DNA from: Elgaria multicarinata webbii
Taxonomy: Eukaryota > Chordata > Lepidosauria > Squamata > Anguidae
NCBI RefSeq assembly: GCF_023053635.1
Contig: NC_086192.1
Span: 10,837,001-10,901,000, forward strand
Reading direction: 5' to 3'
Length of the DNA: 64,000 bases
The notes beneath the pieces are model-generated. The model did no database searches. It was not told the origin of the DNA and saw nothing but the letters and a program-made list of their open reading frames with translations. The first letter of the stretch is position 1; each line of letters begins with the position of its first letter. Positions 10,690-22,075 of this stretch are shown piece by piece. Both the position numbers and the translations under genes were made by a program.

Positions 10690-11060
10690 AAAACTATTTC
10701 ATATGTGCCCCAAAGCTGCCGATACGAAATGCCGCCGTGCCGCGTTTGCCCTTGCTTATTCCTGCCTGCGGCCGTCCGGAAAATACTATTCTTCCTTCAC
10801 GGAGCCAAGGAAAGGAGGCTTGCCCGCGTTCTTACCTTTTAGTAAACGATGTACACGGATCCTTTCCGTCCGCAAGAGCCCGCTCTTGCGTCTCAAGGGG
10901 AACTTCTTCAGGGAACTTCTAAAAGCTGCGTTTGACACCGACCTCTGTCCTTGAAGGGACCCAAGCTGTACAGCTCACAGAAATATCGAGACAACGGGAG
11001 GAGTGAAAGAGATCTTCGGCGAATTCGAACCTTCTGCTGGGCGCGTCATAGGGTTTTATT
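10690..11060. repeat. CpG-rich block, first copy of a diverged duplicated sequence
   Basis: The part at 10915-11045 (TTTGACACCGACCTCTGTCC and TTGAAGGGA, then CTCGGCGAA-like text) is repeated in diverged form at 12135-12265. No coding pattern. Family unknown. Confidence 0.4.
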
Positions 11061-11347
11061 TTTTATTCCTTTTAATTTTTTTCAATTTCTTCCTCTCCTT
11101 TTTTCTCCTTGCCCTTTTCGTGGCTTTAATTCAGCATATTTTCCTTCTTTTTCTTTCATCTTAACTCGCACCCGTCTACTATTCAATAAATTTATCATTT
11201 ATTGTTTGTTTGTTCGTTGTTTTATTGCTGGGATCCTCCTCAATGCGGTGCCCGTGAAGACCTCCCTCGGCACCTGGCAGGCTCCCTGCCTGTCATGTTT
11301 TTTTTTAGATGTTTTAATTTTTTTTAAACACGCTTTCTTTTTTTTAG

Positions 11348-11455
11348 CTGGTAATGCTGCAGAACGAAACTCTGTCCTCCAGCACCATAGTTACTCCCAA
11401 GAAGGCCACGTGGTCCCCAGAGGCATTAGAAGATAAAAATGGTTCTGGGGCCTAG
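11348..11455 (+). CDS. possible terminal exon of the unidentified plus-strand gene
   Basis: Seen: acceptor TTTCTTTTTTTTTAG, then 35 codons reading LVMLQNETLSSSTIVTPKKA and TWSPEALEDKNGSGA to a TAG stop. It needs a preceding exon ending in phase 0, whereas exon D ends in phase 2, so at least one exon would have to lie between. The composition is protein-like but the length is short, and an AATAAA at 11564 belongs to a repeat tail. Could be chance. Confidence 0.2.
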   Translation: MVMLQNETLSSSTIVTPKKATWSPEALEDKNGSGA

Positions 11456-12134
11456 TGGTTTATTTTGAAGCCTGGCCCGCTGCCCAGAAAAAAGAAATGG
11501 TGGGACAAAGGTCTTTGTGAACCAAGAGAGAGCTTCGGCTGTTGGGCGGTATAGAAAAGCGATAAATAAAAAAGTGAGGCTTGTGTGTGTCTGTGTGAGC
11601 CGCAGGGCTGTCCCAAGACGTTTTGCTGGCTGAGGTAAAGGACAAGATGGCGCCTTCTCCCATTCCTTGTACAAAAGCTGGACTGGTAAATGAACCTGTC
11701 TTCAACACTAGTGAGGGGACAATGTCCTCCACTGAACCTGAAGGCAGCAGAGCTAATTTAGGGGCTGTAGAGTGGGCAGCATGGCAGACTTCTCTCTTTG
11801 AACACCTTGCTGCCGCCTGAGGCTGTTGCTTCACCCCGCCTCAGGGTAGGGCCGGCCCTGGTGAACTGCCTCCATGTATGTGTTTTTGACTGGTTTTAAC
11901 ACGCCTTGTTTCACCCGGTGCTTTAGCCGGCACACCATCTGCGCCTTCTTAAAGGGTTGCCAGAGTCCAGCCAGTGTTGGGGCTCCTGTTCCGCGTATGT
12001 CTCGAATGCGAGGGTATGCTACCCTTTGCGGCCCCGATCCTCCCTTTCGTCAAGAGGGAAGAGACCTGTTCTTTGCGGTCTCCGTGCATCACACACGTGG
12101 GCTTCTGCGTCTGCGCGGAGCTTCATTCCCAAGT

Positions 12135-12270
12135 AACCGCAGCATTTGACACAGAACTCTCTGTCCTTGAAGGGAGCCGGGTCGTCCGCACCGAGGAAAT
12201 CTCGAGATGAAGGCAGGAGCAGAAGAGAGATTCAGCGAATCTGAAGGTTCTGCCAGGAACGTGGAAGGTC
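12135..12270. repeat. second copy of the duplicated CpG-rich block
   Basis: Shares TTTGACAC-GA-CTCTCTGTCCTTGAAGGGA-like sequence and a following GAGATTCAGCGAATCTGAAGG-like block with 10915-11045, about 1.2 kb away. Confidence 0.4.
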
Positions 12271-13139
12271 TTGATCTGTAAACGACACACCGAATTGTTC
12301 CTGCTCATTGTTCCGTGTTCTTTTGAGCGTCGAGTTCGAAAGTGGCTTTAAAAAAAACGCAGTAAGCAACGATTGGGGAAATCCCCGCCTATGCAACCGT
12401 AATCTGGTTTGTGGCGAGTTTTTTTCTCCGTCCGCGGAGCGTTAGGCCACGATCTAGATGCAGCATCCTTGCAATCCCAAGTTCTGTCCCCGGAAAACGT
12501 TGCCAGTTGAGCGTCTGTTTTCCGCCGTTGTGGCGGGTCACTTGTATTTTTGCTGTATCTTTGTAACGTTAAAAGTTCTGGTTTTAAGGCCGTTCGTGTT
12601 TTGTGTCGTTTTTCTGTGGGCCGTTACATGCAACTTGAGAGGAAGGGTGGGGACATACATCTAAATAAACATTTCATTTTTGCTTTCCTCTGCTGGTGGA
12701 GGAGGGTTATCCCTGCTCCTGTTTTCCTAAGCCTCCCTGTGCAAAATATCCGGAACCCGTCCCACCTATTCGGATTTAACAGAGGTGAAGCTGGTGCGGT
12801 CGCGCCAACTTTATCAAGGATGCCGCCTTTATTTCTCAGCTTCCCTTGGAGTAGGCAAGGTACAACCACCATCATCCCCAGTTAGCATAGCTGGGGATGA
12901 TGGGAGTTGCAGCCTTTGGGGAACCAGCATCTGGAGCAACCCCAGTGCAAACGCGTTAGACAGCAGTGGCCTTCTGGGCACTCTCTACCGACACCACAGT
13001 GATGACTGTACCGGAGCAAAAGGGTACAGCCCTTTTCGGAGCAAGTACAGATGATCGCGCAGGCGTGCACTCAGGCGGAGAAGGTTCCCTGCGAAAGGCC
13101 TCTGTGAATTGAGAAAGTTGACATCTGCAATTTGGTGCA
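12271..13139. other. no gene seen
   Basis: Mixed sequence. At 12860-12910 there is a short palindrome around ATCATCCCCAGTTAGC/AGCTGGGGATGAT, probably a MITE core. Nothing has splice sites and a sustained frame. Confidence 0.35.
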
Positions 13140-13144
13140 AAGGA

Positions 13145-13765
13145 TAATACGATGATGATGATGATAATTTGTTTCTTACCCGCCTCTGATTGGATCGAGG
13201 CAGGGAACATCAACAAGCAGAAAATACACAAAATACTGATTAAAAACATAGCATACAGTGTTTAAAAACATTCTAAAAGCATATTAAAAGTATCCTAAAA
13301 CCACACGCTAACCCATCATCATCATCAATTTATTTCTTACCCGCCTCGCCATTTTGATCGAGGCGGGGGACAACAGTAAACGGTAAAATACATAAAACTG
13401 AATCAAAACATAATACACATTGTTAAAACATCCTAAAAAAACATTGTAAAAACATCCTAAAATTCCACTGGATAGGCCTGCTAAAAGAGATCAGTCTTGA
13501 TAGCTTTTTTGAACGCTAAAGGACTGTCAAGCTGACGAGTCTCCTCCGGCAGGCCGTTCCGCAGTCTGGGAGCAGCGGAAGAGAAGGTTCTCTGGGTTTT
13601 GGTTGTCAGCCTAATTTGGGCTGGCTGAAGGAAATTCTTCCCAGAGGACCTAAGTGTGTGGGGCGGATTGTATGGGAGAAGGCGATCCCGCAAGTCACCT
13701 GGACCCAAACCATGTAGGGCTTTAAAGGTGATAACCAACACTTTATACTTTGCCCGGAAACTAAT
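13145..13765 (-). repeat. two L2-like LINE tails
   Basis: The tail at 13145-13300 (with ATGATGATG) abuts a second fragment at 13310-13765. The latter encodes VITFKALHGLGPGDLRDRLL then FSSAAPRLRNGLPEE on the minus strand, as at 7070-7690. Confidence 0.7.
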
Positions 13766-13935
13766 AAGCTTTTGCAGGATCTAGGAATAGCTAGGAAGCA
13801 AGCGATTTTTGTCCACCGGTCCTGAACTCGTCAAAGACCCCCTGGTAATCTTGCAAACGACCCAAGCAATCCCTGGAGATTGGAAACGGCTCTCCCGGTA
13901 GAATGGATATAAAATTAAAACCTGTTTACCCCCAG

Positions 13936-13981
13936 GCTGATCGTCCCGGATCCCGACAGTAACCGGAGAAGCTGGCGATGA
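13936..13981 (+). CDS. alternative, very tentative terminal exon of the unidentified plus-strand gene
   Basis: After TTTACCCCCAG the first G would complete the Arg codon left by exon D, giving LIVPDPDSNRRSWR and a TGA. A donor-like GTAACC at 13959 and an acceptor at about 14020 (CTCTCCTTGTTAG) could instead splice into a second open stretch, but that intron would be only about 60 bases. Phase agreement is the only support. Confidence 0.15.
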
Positions 13982-14514
13982 AACCTTTGATGCAGTGCCT
14001 GGTCTCCTCTCCTTGTTAGGTGGGATTTACAGCCGCCTGCAGAAAGATTGCCTGGCAGGGATTAGACCTGCTATGAGACTGAAACATTGGTTCTAAGGGG
14101 GCTATTTTTCACGTCCGCTCAAACGCGCCTGGTACATTTGCTTGATATAGTAGCTGCTTAGAAACGAAAAGCTGGATGCCTAATTTATTTTGCGGAATGG
14201 GGTGGCTTTTCAAAATGCAATTGTTCAGCTAAAGCTTGCTCGCCGCCCACGGCTTCTCCCATCCAGTACATATCTAAACATCTGTAAAATAACATACTTT
14301 CTCTTCTCTTCTGTTCTATAATACTAGGATGGTGGTATAGGGGAGGAAGGAGATTGAGAAAATCTCGCCAGGTGCTCCTCTTAGGGCCGGTTCAACTTGA
14401 CTTCTGTTTGGCTAGAGCCTCAGAGTAGTGGAAGATGGTGAAAGATTCCAATCAACAGGGCCCCCAGCACTCTGGGCCTAATAGACATCCATTCGGGGAC
14501 TTAAAAGGTTTGCA

Positions 14515-14815
14515 TATAGCAAGGGTGCGGGACCCCTTCAGCCCGAGGGTGGAATTCCATGCAGAAACCCTCGGGGGCCACGTTTCAGTGGTGGGCGGGT
14601 CCAAAAGGGCGGAGCCAAAACAAAAAATACCAGCATATTTTAGCCAGTGATGAAACCTTAGGAGAGACTTTTCAACCCTTTAATGTGGGCAAAAACTGCA
14701 CAAAAGAAACTACCCAATGATTTGGGGGTAGAAGAAAAAGGGGGTGAGGCCTTTTGGGGAGCCCAGGAAGGCAGAATTTGGCCCCAGGCCTGACTTTCTA
14801 CACCTGACTTCAGTG
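14515..14815. mobile_element. hAT-like non-autonomous element
   Basis: Begins AAGGGTGCGGGACCCCTTCA and ends with the inverse pattern (TTGGCCCCAGGCCTGAC and CTACACC). The CCACGTTTCAGTGGTGGGCG core is shared with 20015-20100. Old and diverged. Confidence 0.45.
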
Positions 14816-15114
14816 CAGGATTTCGGAACAAGCAAAGTTAGCCACGACTAAGGGTCTCATACTGTGAGGGGGGCTCTAAATACGTTGGAGATAGTGAAGA
14901 TGTAAGTCAACTGAGATGAAATTGCTTTGGCGTCAATATGTTGGAAAGTCAGGTGTGAATTATAGCAGAATTGCCTTAGATAGAAAAAGCGTGGCAATGG
15001 AGCATTTAGTATTGCAGGCAATAAGGGCAAACTAGAGCCAGTTTAAAAGAAGTTTAAACCAACTTACTTTATTAGCCTTTTTACACCCATCTTCAGAGAA
15101 GGTTATCTAACACC

Positions 15115-15430
15115 TTATTTATTTATTTATTACATTTATATACCGCCCCATAGCCGAAGCTCTCTGAGCGGTTTACAGAAGTTAAAAACAGTAAAAATTA
15201 AAAATATACAAAATTTAAAACCATAAAAAACAACAGAATAAAAACATCAGTATCCATTCTGGGGTCCATTAAAAAACAAACTTCGCGTTTTTAAATGCTA
15301 TTAAATGCCTGGGAGAAGAGAAAAGTCTTGACCTGGCGCCTGAAAGATAATAGTGTTGACACCAGGCGAGCCTCATCGGGGAGATCATTCCACAGTCGGG
15401 AGGCCACCTCCGAAAAGGCCCTCTTTAATT
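15115..15430 (-). repeat. L2-like LINE tail
   Basis: TTTATTTATTACATTTATAT and ACCGCCCCATAGCC, then the antisense ORF end near 15360-15425 (GGGGAGATCATTCCACAG). Similar to 6110-6455 and 54725-54850. Confidence 0.6.
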
Positions 15431-15759
15431 ACAGTCACCCTCTAATGCTTGTTGGTACCCTTTCATTACCCTTCCCATTATAATGTAATACCCCTTTCCC
15501 TCTTAATTTTTATGGTACAGGGCCTCAGGATCTTGATAAGGTGTATGGCCTCAGCATGTCTTAATCTGGCCGTGCCTGGCATAGAAAGTGTGCATGTAGG
15601 CTGCAACAACACTCACTTCCTGGGTTTTATGTAAGTTAATAATGATGGACTTCCATCCTAATCACATTGACTTTATGCAAAAGTGGTGCCCAGTACTTGG
15701 ACACAGGACAGGTGGATCTGGCAGATGGGATAGGAGGATGTGTTCCCGAGCCTTCAGTG

Positions 15760-16250
15760 TTCATAGAATCATAGAATAGTAGAGTTGGAAGAGGCCTCTA
15801 TCGAGTCCAACCCCCTGCTCAATGCAGGAATCCACCTTAAAGCATCCCTAACAGACGGCTGTCCAGCTGCCTCTTGAAGGCCTCTCGTGTGGGAGAGCCC
15901 ACCACCTCCCTAGGTCATTGCTTCCATTGTCATACTGCCCTAACAAGGCATTTTTCCTGCTGCCCAGCCGGAATTGGGCTTCCTGTCACTTGAGCCCCTT
16001 ATTCTGTGTCCTGCACTCTGGGAGGATCGAGAAGAGATCCTGGCCCTCCTCTGTGTGACAACCTTTCATCCTGGCCCTCCTCTGTGTGAAGAGTGCTCTC
16101 ATGTCTTCCCTCAATCTTCTCTTCTCCAGGCTAAACATGCCCAGTTCTTTCAGTCTCTCTTCATAGGGCTTTGTTTCCAGACCCCTGATCATCCCGGTTG
16201 CCCTCCTCTGAACACGCTCCAGCTTGGCTACCATTCCTTTGTACCAATTC
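15760..16250 (-). repeat. CR1 LINE 3' end
   Basis: Inverse ATTCTATG terminus at 15765, then antisense CR1 ORF2 C-terminus up to 16220. A short tandem duplication of GATCCTGGCCCTCCTCTGTG lies near 16036-16085. Confidence 0.8.
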
Positions 16251-16679
16251 GTCCTTGGCTCTCGTGTATTATCTGAGCTCTCCGGAGCATAACGCTCTCA
16301 TTCTAGGCTTTCCAGAACAGGAGACACTTCCTTATCATTCAAGTCCTGACAGCGTAACAACGTCCACCTCATTTTTCTGCGTTTCTTCTTCAGAGCCGTT
16401 TCTTCTTCAGCTGAACATCGATGCAGGGATTGATGCTACCTACGGAAAACAGTGCTTTTAAGTCCGCCCACTCCTCAACCCTCCCCCCAAAGGAAATCAC
16501 AACAGCCTGTAGGTTAAAATCAAACCATATGTTAGAAAGATAACTTAGTCAACACTGTTAATTTCATACAAGGATGTGTGAAAAATACACACACACTTGT
16601 ATGTTAGTAGCAGCTGGCTCCTGCAGTGTTTTCAAACAATAGGAGGCTAATACTAGTGCAGCAGAGAAGGGGCGCTGTT

Positions 16680-17225
16680 GAGATTATTATTACTATTATT
16701 ATTATTACCATCATCATCATCTATTCTTGCTCATTGTGGTTTTTCTAGACGGACGTGAGGGCTTTGCCAAGTCATGCTTTTATTGATTCAGGAATTTCAG
16801 TGTTTTAAGAATGACTGCTTTCTGGATGTTGGTGTGGATGTATTTCGATAGGCCCAGTTTCTGAAGGTTGTCCATATAGTTTTTTGATGCGATGCCAATG
16901 ACTGATGTGACTAATGGAATAATTGTAATCTTTTTCTGTTGCCATAGTTCTTTAACTTCCATACCCCATGGTGTATATTTTCCTCTCCCTTTTCTACAAC
17001 ATTTTGTCATTAGGTATTGCTATGTCGATGAGGTAAGTATGTTTTTCTTTTTTGTCTATAACTGCTATGTCTGATCAATTGCAAGGAATTGTCTTGTCCA
17101 TTTGAATTGTTCTGTCCGAATTTATTTTATTATCTTCATTTTCCAAGATTGTTTCAAGTGAGTATGTATAGTATTGTGTAGGTTGTTTGATGAGGTTGAA
17201 TTTGATGGCCAGTTGTTGGCCCTAG
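16680..17225 (-). repeat. R4/Dong-like LINE C-terminus
   Basis: The minus strand encodes WGMEVKELWQQKKITIIPLV, then GIASKNYMDNLQKLGLSKY and IQKAVILKTLKFL. This resembles the C-terminal endonuclease-domain end of restriction-like-endonuclease LINEs (known pattern: ELW..K..VIP.V.GALG...KNL...L). An (ATT)-type run precedes it. A second copy is at 54225-54700. Confidence 0.5.
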
Positions 17226-18230
17226 GATCTCCATGGGTAGGGATGTACTAGAATTTTGTTTATGTTCTTTGGAACATGTCCCATTTGTAAACAGGAATGC
17301 TCTTTTTTTCTTTTTTTGAGAAACGATTGCAAATTCTGAAATTAGTTTTCTGTTCTCAAATCATGTCCCATTCGTGAGTGTGAGCCTAAATGCTTTTTTT
17401 GGAGAAATGTTCTGAAATTCCTGAATTTGCAATCCATTTGAAAAACGCTTTTTTTAAAAATAAAAATAAAAATGCACACTTTAAAATGCTCTTTTTTAAA
17501 AAAGAAAAAAAAGCATTTTTACACTTTATTCAATGGGAAGAAACTGCACTTTTGAAATATGCACAAAAATGAACACCTCTCCCATTCGAATTGTGCCCTT
17601 TCTCCATTTGAACGAGCCTAAAACAGATCAAAAACAAAAATGAGAGCAGGCTGAAATGAGTTTCGAAGAGATTTTAGTCAACCATCATCACCAGCAGCCA
17701 TTCCAATAAGAATGCTTAACTTTTTCCTCGTCCCTCCTCGTCACTTTTTCCTTGTGTGTCGCGTCTTTTTAGATTGTAAGTCTGCGGGGCAGGTAGGGAC
17801 TTTCTTCATCGCATGTCGGCCGCCCCGCGAGCCTTTTTTTTGCTGAGGAGGAGGGTAAAAATACTTGAAACAATGACACACATAACAGCAGGCTCACTTT
17901 TGCACATTGGTGCACACCATCCTGGTTGTGATGCTAGAGCAGCAGATGTGAAACTCTGATTTGGGGTTGTGACTCTGAGCTCCTTTGGATATTGTGTCTT
18001 TTCCTGGGGATGTGGGCAGTGGTGGAAGAGAAGCCCAAATGACTCCTGATTTTTGCCAACGGAAGCGGAAATCTCTGAAGCTGATGTCAGCTGCTCCTTT
18101 TGCCAGGGAGCATATGGAATCCCAGCCGACAGAAGGAGAGAGAGACAGTCATTATCTTGCCTCCTATGTTGAGGACGCTGCTGCTTTTCTTAAACACACT
18201 TTATTTCCGCCACCGGGGTGTGCGTCTACG
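17226..18230. other. AT-rich degenerate sequence, no gene seen
   Basis: 17260-17660 repeats short A/T-rich phrases (GAAACG, AAATTCTGAAATT, CCATTCG), a degenerate array similar in style to 35160-35640. The rest shows no repeat or exon I can name. Confidence 0.35.
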
Positions 18231-18239
18231 TTTGCATGC

Positions 18240-19215
18240 TCATTTTAACATAAGAAGAGCCGTGCTGGATCAATTGCCAGAAAGTTGGGATGAAGTGGGT
18301 AGTGAATATGCAAGTCCTTTCCCCAATTAGTTTTCCAACCTGCTTGTGCGGAAAACTGTCTCCAGGCAATGAATTGCTGACGTATGTCTTAAGGTGCTCC
18401 CAAGAAAGGGAAGGGCTTGCGTTCGAATGTTAAGAACATAAGAAGAGCCCTGATGCTGGATCAGACCAAGGGTCCATCTAGTAGTCCAGCACTCTGTTGA
18501 CACAGTGGCCAAACAGCCATCGGCCAGGGATGAACAAGCAGGACATGGTGCAACAGCACTCTCCCGCCCATGTTCCCCAGATCCTGGAGGTCGCACCTAG
18601 CCATCAGGACAAGTAGCATCTGATAGCCTTCACCTCCAGGAATTTATCCAACCCCTTTTTAAAGCCATCCAAATGGGTGGCCATTACTACATCTTGTGGT
18701 AGTGAGTTCCGTAGTTTAACTCTGCAAGTCTTGCCTAAATAAATGTGGAATTAACATGAGAACCTAAGAAGGGCCCTGCTGGATGAGCCCAAGGGTCCAT
18801 CTAGTCCAGGAGTTTGTTCGCACAGTGGCCAACCAGCTGTTGACCAACAAAGCAGGACATGGTGCAACAGCACTCTCCCACCCATGTTCCCCAGCAACTG
18901 GTGCATATAGACTTATTGCCTCTGATACTGGAGGTAGCACTTAGCCATCAGGGCTAGTAGCCATGGATAGCCTTCTCCTCCAGGAATTGATCCAACCCCC
19001 TTTTAAAGCCATCGAAATGGGTGGCCATCACCTTGTGGTAGTGAATTCTCTGCACTGTGTAAAGAAGTCCTTCTTTCATCTGTCCTAAATCTCCCACCCA
19101 TCAGCTTCATGGGATGACCGCGTTGGGTTCTAGTATTATGGGAGAAGGAGAAAAATGTCTCTCTATCCACATTCTCCACCCCATGCATGAATTGTGAACA
19201 TCATCTTGTAAACAT
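18240..19215 (-). repeat. two adjacent CR1/L3-like LINE 3' ends
   Basis: Two copies (18428-18745 and 18756-19200) begin with AACATAAGAAGAGCCC or a variant. The minus strand encodes a CR1-group C-terminus, for example [17 protein letters not shown] short scrap of the same start lies at 18247. Confidence 0.65.
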
Positions 19216-19216
19216 C

Positions 19217-19365
19217 ATCATTATTATTATTATTATTATTCATTGTATACTATGTTTTTAATCAGTATTTTATGTATTTTATGCTTGCTGTCGTTCCCCG
19301 CCTCAATTCAATTGGAGAGGCGGGTAAGAAATAAATTATTATTCTCATTATTATTATTATTGGCT
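19217..19365 (+). repeat. L2-like LINE tail between (ATT)n runs
   Basis: Ends GGAGAGGCGGGTAAGAAATA and AATTATTATT, the plus-strand L2-like 3' end seen at 20405-20625 and 61420-62038. Confidence 0.65.
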
Positions 19366-19559
19366 GTTTAATTCATTTGATGCAGGTGCTTCTAAAAGGA
19401 AACCTTAGACCCATTTCACAGACAAGGCAAGGCAGATCCTCTCAAGCAGCACCCAGGAAGTTTAGCAAGGCGGCCATGCCGTCGCCGCAACTTACACCCA
19501 GCGCGCCTCCACTCCGAGAGACCAGCGGGCAGTGCCTCTTCCTCAGCCGTGCCAATCAT

Positions 19560-19900
19560 TCATAACAAATTCTCCACTTGTTGCTCTTTGCAAATTCAAC
19601 TCACCCCCGTTATTATTATTTTTTACTCTCTAGCAATAGTCAACGGAGCAACACTTAACATTTAATTAATTGGATTAAGTCCTGATGCTTGTAAGCAAAA
19701 AAAGCAGATGAATTGTATTAATGGGGAGAAAAACGAAACGATGGGCGGTACAAGGCGCGCGGGCGCCGTGGCGTGAAAAGCGGAACTCCGCTCTTAATTA
19801 ATTGATTCGCAACAAGCTCCTCTTTGAATAATTATGCGCAGCGTGGCCTGTCAGTGCAATTAGCTCGCACTTGTCACTTAATATCAAACTACTTGGGTTC
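19560..19900. promoter_or_regulatory. candidate conserved non-coding element downstream of pinopsin
   Basis: Repeat-free block dense in homeodomain core sites: TTTAATTAATTGGATTAAG, CTTAATTAATTGATTCG, GAATAATTATGC and CAATTAGCTC. Two GC-rich palindromic bits (GGCGCGCGGGCGCC) lie between. It sits 3.3 kb beyond the pinopsin stop. OTX/CRX-type factors bind TAATC/GGATTA-like sites and drive pineal genes; the link here is inference. Confidence 0.35.
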
Positions 19901-20014
19901 AGGTGTTCACATAAACCAGACAGAGGCATCTTAGATCTTGAGCGTTTATCAAAGCAGCGTTTAGCCTTTTTTCAGCCCAACAAGTTGTACTCCATTCCGG
20001 AGAAGTTCTCACAG

Positions 20015-20100
20015 GCCACGTTCCAGTGGTAGGCGGAGATAAATGCAGAAGGCGGGGCCAGATTAAAAATGGACGTGGCCCAAAGTACAAAACAATACTG
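20015..20100. mobile_element. hAT-like fragment
   Basis: CCACGTTCCAGTGGTAGGCG and GGCGGGGCCA match the core of the element at 14515-14815. Confidence 0.35.
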
Positions 20101-20124
20101 GCGTATTATTATTATTATTATTGT

Positions 20125-20581
20125 TTATTTATTTATTTATTTAAGGATTTTTATGCCGCCATTCAGCCAAAAAAGGCTCTCACGGCGGCTTACAAAAGTA
20201 TTTCTTGACAGTCCCTGGCCACAGGCTTACAATCTAAAAGACATGACACAAAAGGAAAAGGGATTGGGAGGGAGGAGGAGGGGGGGGGAAAGGAAAGCAA
20301 ATTCAGGCACTACAATCTTAGTTGCAAAGTTCAGCAATTATTTATATCCTGCCTTTTCCCCACTACTGGGACTCACGGCAGTCTACAAGATTAAAACAGT
20401 CTACTAGCATTCAAGAAAGCTATAAAGACTTATCTCTTCCGGCAGGCCTATCCAGTGGGATTTTAAGATGTTTTTAAAATGTTTTTAACCATGTATATTA
20501 TGCTTTATTTGAGTATTATGTATTTTATCATTTATTGTTGTTCCTCGCCTCGATCAGAATGGAGAGGCAGGTAAGAAATAA

Positions 20582-20626
<45 letters not shown>

Positions 20627-21020
20627 AAATATGTACAATTAAAACATATAAATATAATTTTTACAAAAGTTAAAGTAGCATTTTACCTGCAGCAAAATTA
20701 AAAACATGTTAAAATGTTAAAAAACAGATTTTAAAAAATAATGCTATACATTAACACTGGTTTAGAGTAGTTCCGAAAGCCTGCCGGGGAAAAAAAAAAG
20801 TTTTTGCCTGCCTCCGAAAGTGTAGCACAGAGGGAGCCAGCTTAGCCGCCCTGGGAAGGGAGTTCCAGAGCCTTGGAGCAGCCACCAAGAAGGCCCTCTC
20901 CCGTGTACCCATCAGGTGTGCCTGGGATGTAAGTGGGATTGAGAGAAAGGCCTCCTCAGAAGATCTCAGAGCATGGGCAGTCTCATATAGGAGAATATGG
21001 TCTTTCAGATAACCTGGACC
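20125..21020 (-). repeat. L2-like LINE 3' region interrupted by another LINE tail
   Basis: Left part 20125-20404 matches 1060-1280. At 20405-20625 a plus-strand L2-like tail ending in (ATT)n is inserted. The host element resumes at 20626 and ends with the antisense ORF end (GGAGCAGCCACCAAGAAGG) near 20880. Confidence 0.65.
20405..20625 (+). repeat. L2-like LINE tail inserted in an older LINE
   Basis: Reads TCTTCCGGCAGGCCTATCCA, then GGAGAGGCAGGTAAGAAATA and an (ATT)n run at 20584-20624, in the opposite orientation to the flanking element. Confidence 0.7.
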
Positions 21021-21654
21021 CGAGCCGTATTTTAGTTTATAGCTCTAACTGCTGGAAAGTGCGCCTTAGGAAAACCATTTCAACTTTTTAGAATGGAGGG
21101 AAACGCCCGAAAGATAATAAAGCATCCAGAAATTGGTGGTTAGGGAAGAGGAGGCGTGGCCAGGAAAAGGAGGCGTGGCCATCCGGGAGGAACTTGGAAG
21201 GACAGAATTGGCCCTTGGATGTGAGGTTCCTCCCACAACCCAACTTATTAGTTAAAGAGCAGATTCGCTTTGTGAACCTTCGCACCAACTTCCTATTTTC
21301 CCACCCCTTGAAGTGAGAATGGAGGGAGACGCAGGTACCGTAACATCTATAGATTAACTGGTGATTCGGAAGTGCCGTCACTGTATTCAGCCCAGCTGCG
21401 TGTTGTTTTCCTCTGAAGAAACTTGTTTCTGCGCCGTTCCATAGCGGATCGACGTGAACAAGTAAATTCCAGCTGCCAAAGGGACCAATTGGCTAGTGCC
21501 CGTGATGTCGCCAGCACAGTTCCCTCGCCATTTTTTTTTTAATTCTCTTGGATTTTATTTAATAAGCTGAAGGATGACTTTGTAGGTGAATGAAAACGCA
21601 TGTGAATGAAAAGCACATTCAAAAGAGAGAAAGGTGACGCTGGGGAGGAGGTTA

Positions 21655-22075
21655 AGAGAATCATAGAATAGTAGAGTTGTAAGGGGCCTATAAGGCCATC
21701 AAGTCCAACCCCGTGCTCATTGCAGGAATCCACCCTAAAGCATTCCTGACAGATGGTTGTCCAGCTGCCTCTTGAATGCCTCTAGTGTGGGAGAGCCCAC
21801 AACCTCCCTAGGTAACTGGTTCTACTGTCGTACTGCTCTAACAGTCAGGAAGTTTTTCCTGATGTCCAGCCGGAATCTGGCTTCCTGTCACTTGAGCCCG
21901 TTATTCCGTGGTGTCCTGCACTCTGGGAAGATGGAGAAGAGATCCTGGCCCTCCGCTTTGTGACAAACTTTCAAGTATTTGAAGAGTGCTCTCATGTCTC
22001 CCCTCAACCCTCTCTTCTCCAGGCTAAACACGCCCAGTTCTTTCAGTCTCTCTTCATAGGGCTTTGTTTGACGGC
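21655..22075 (-). repeat. CR1 LINE 3' end
   Basis: Inverse ATTCTATG terminus (ATCATAGAATAGTAGAGTTG at 21660) then antisense CR1 ORF2 C-terminus to 22070. Confidence 0.8.
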
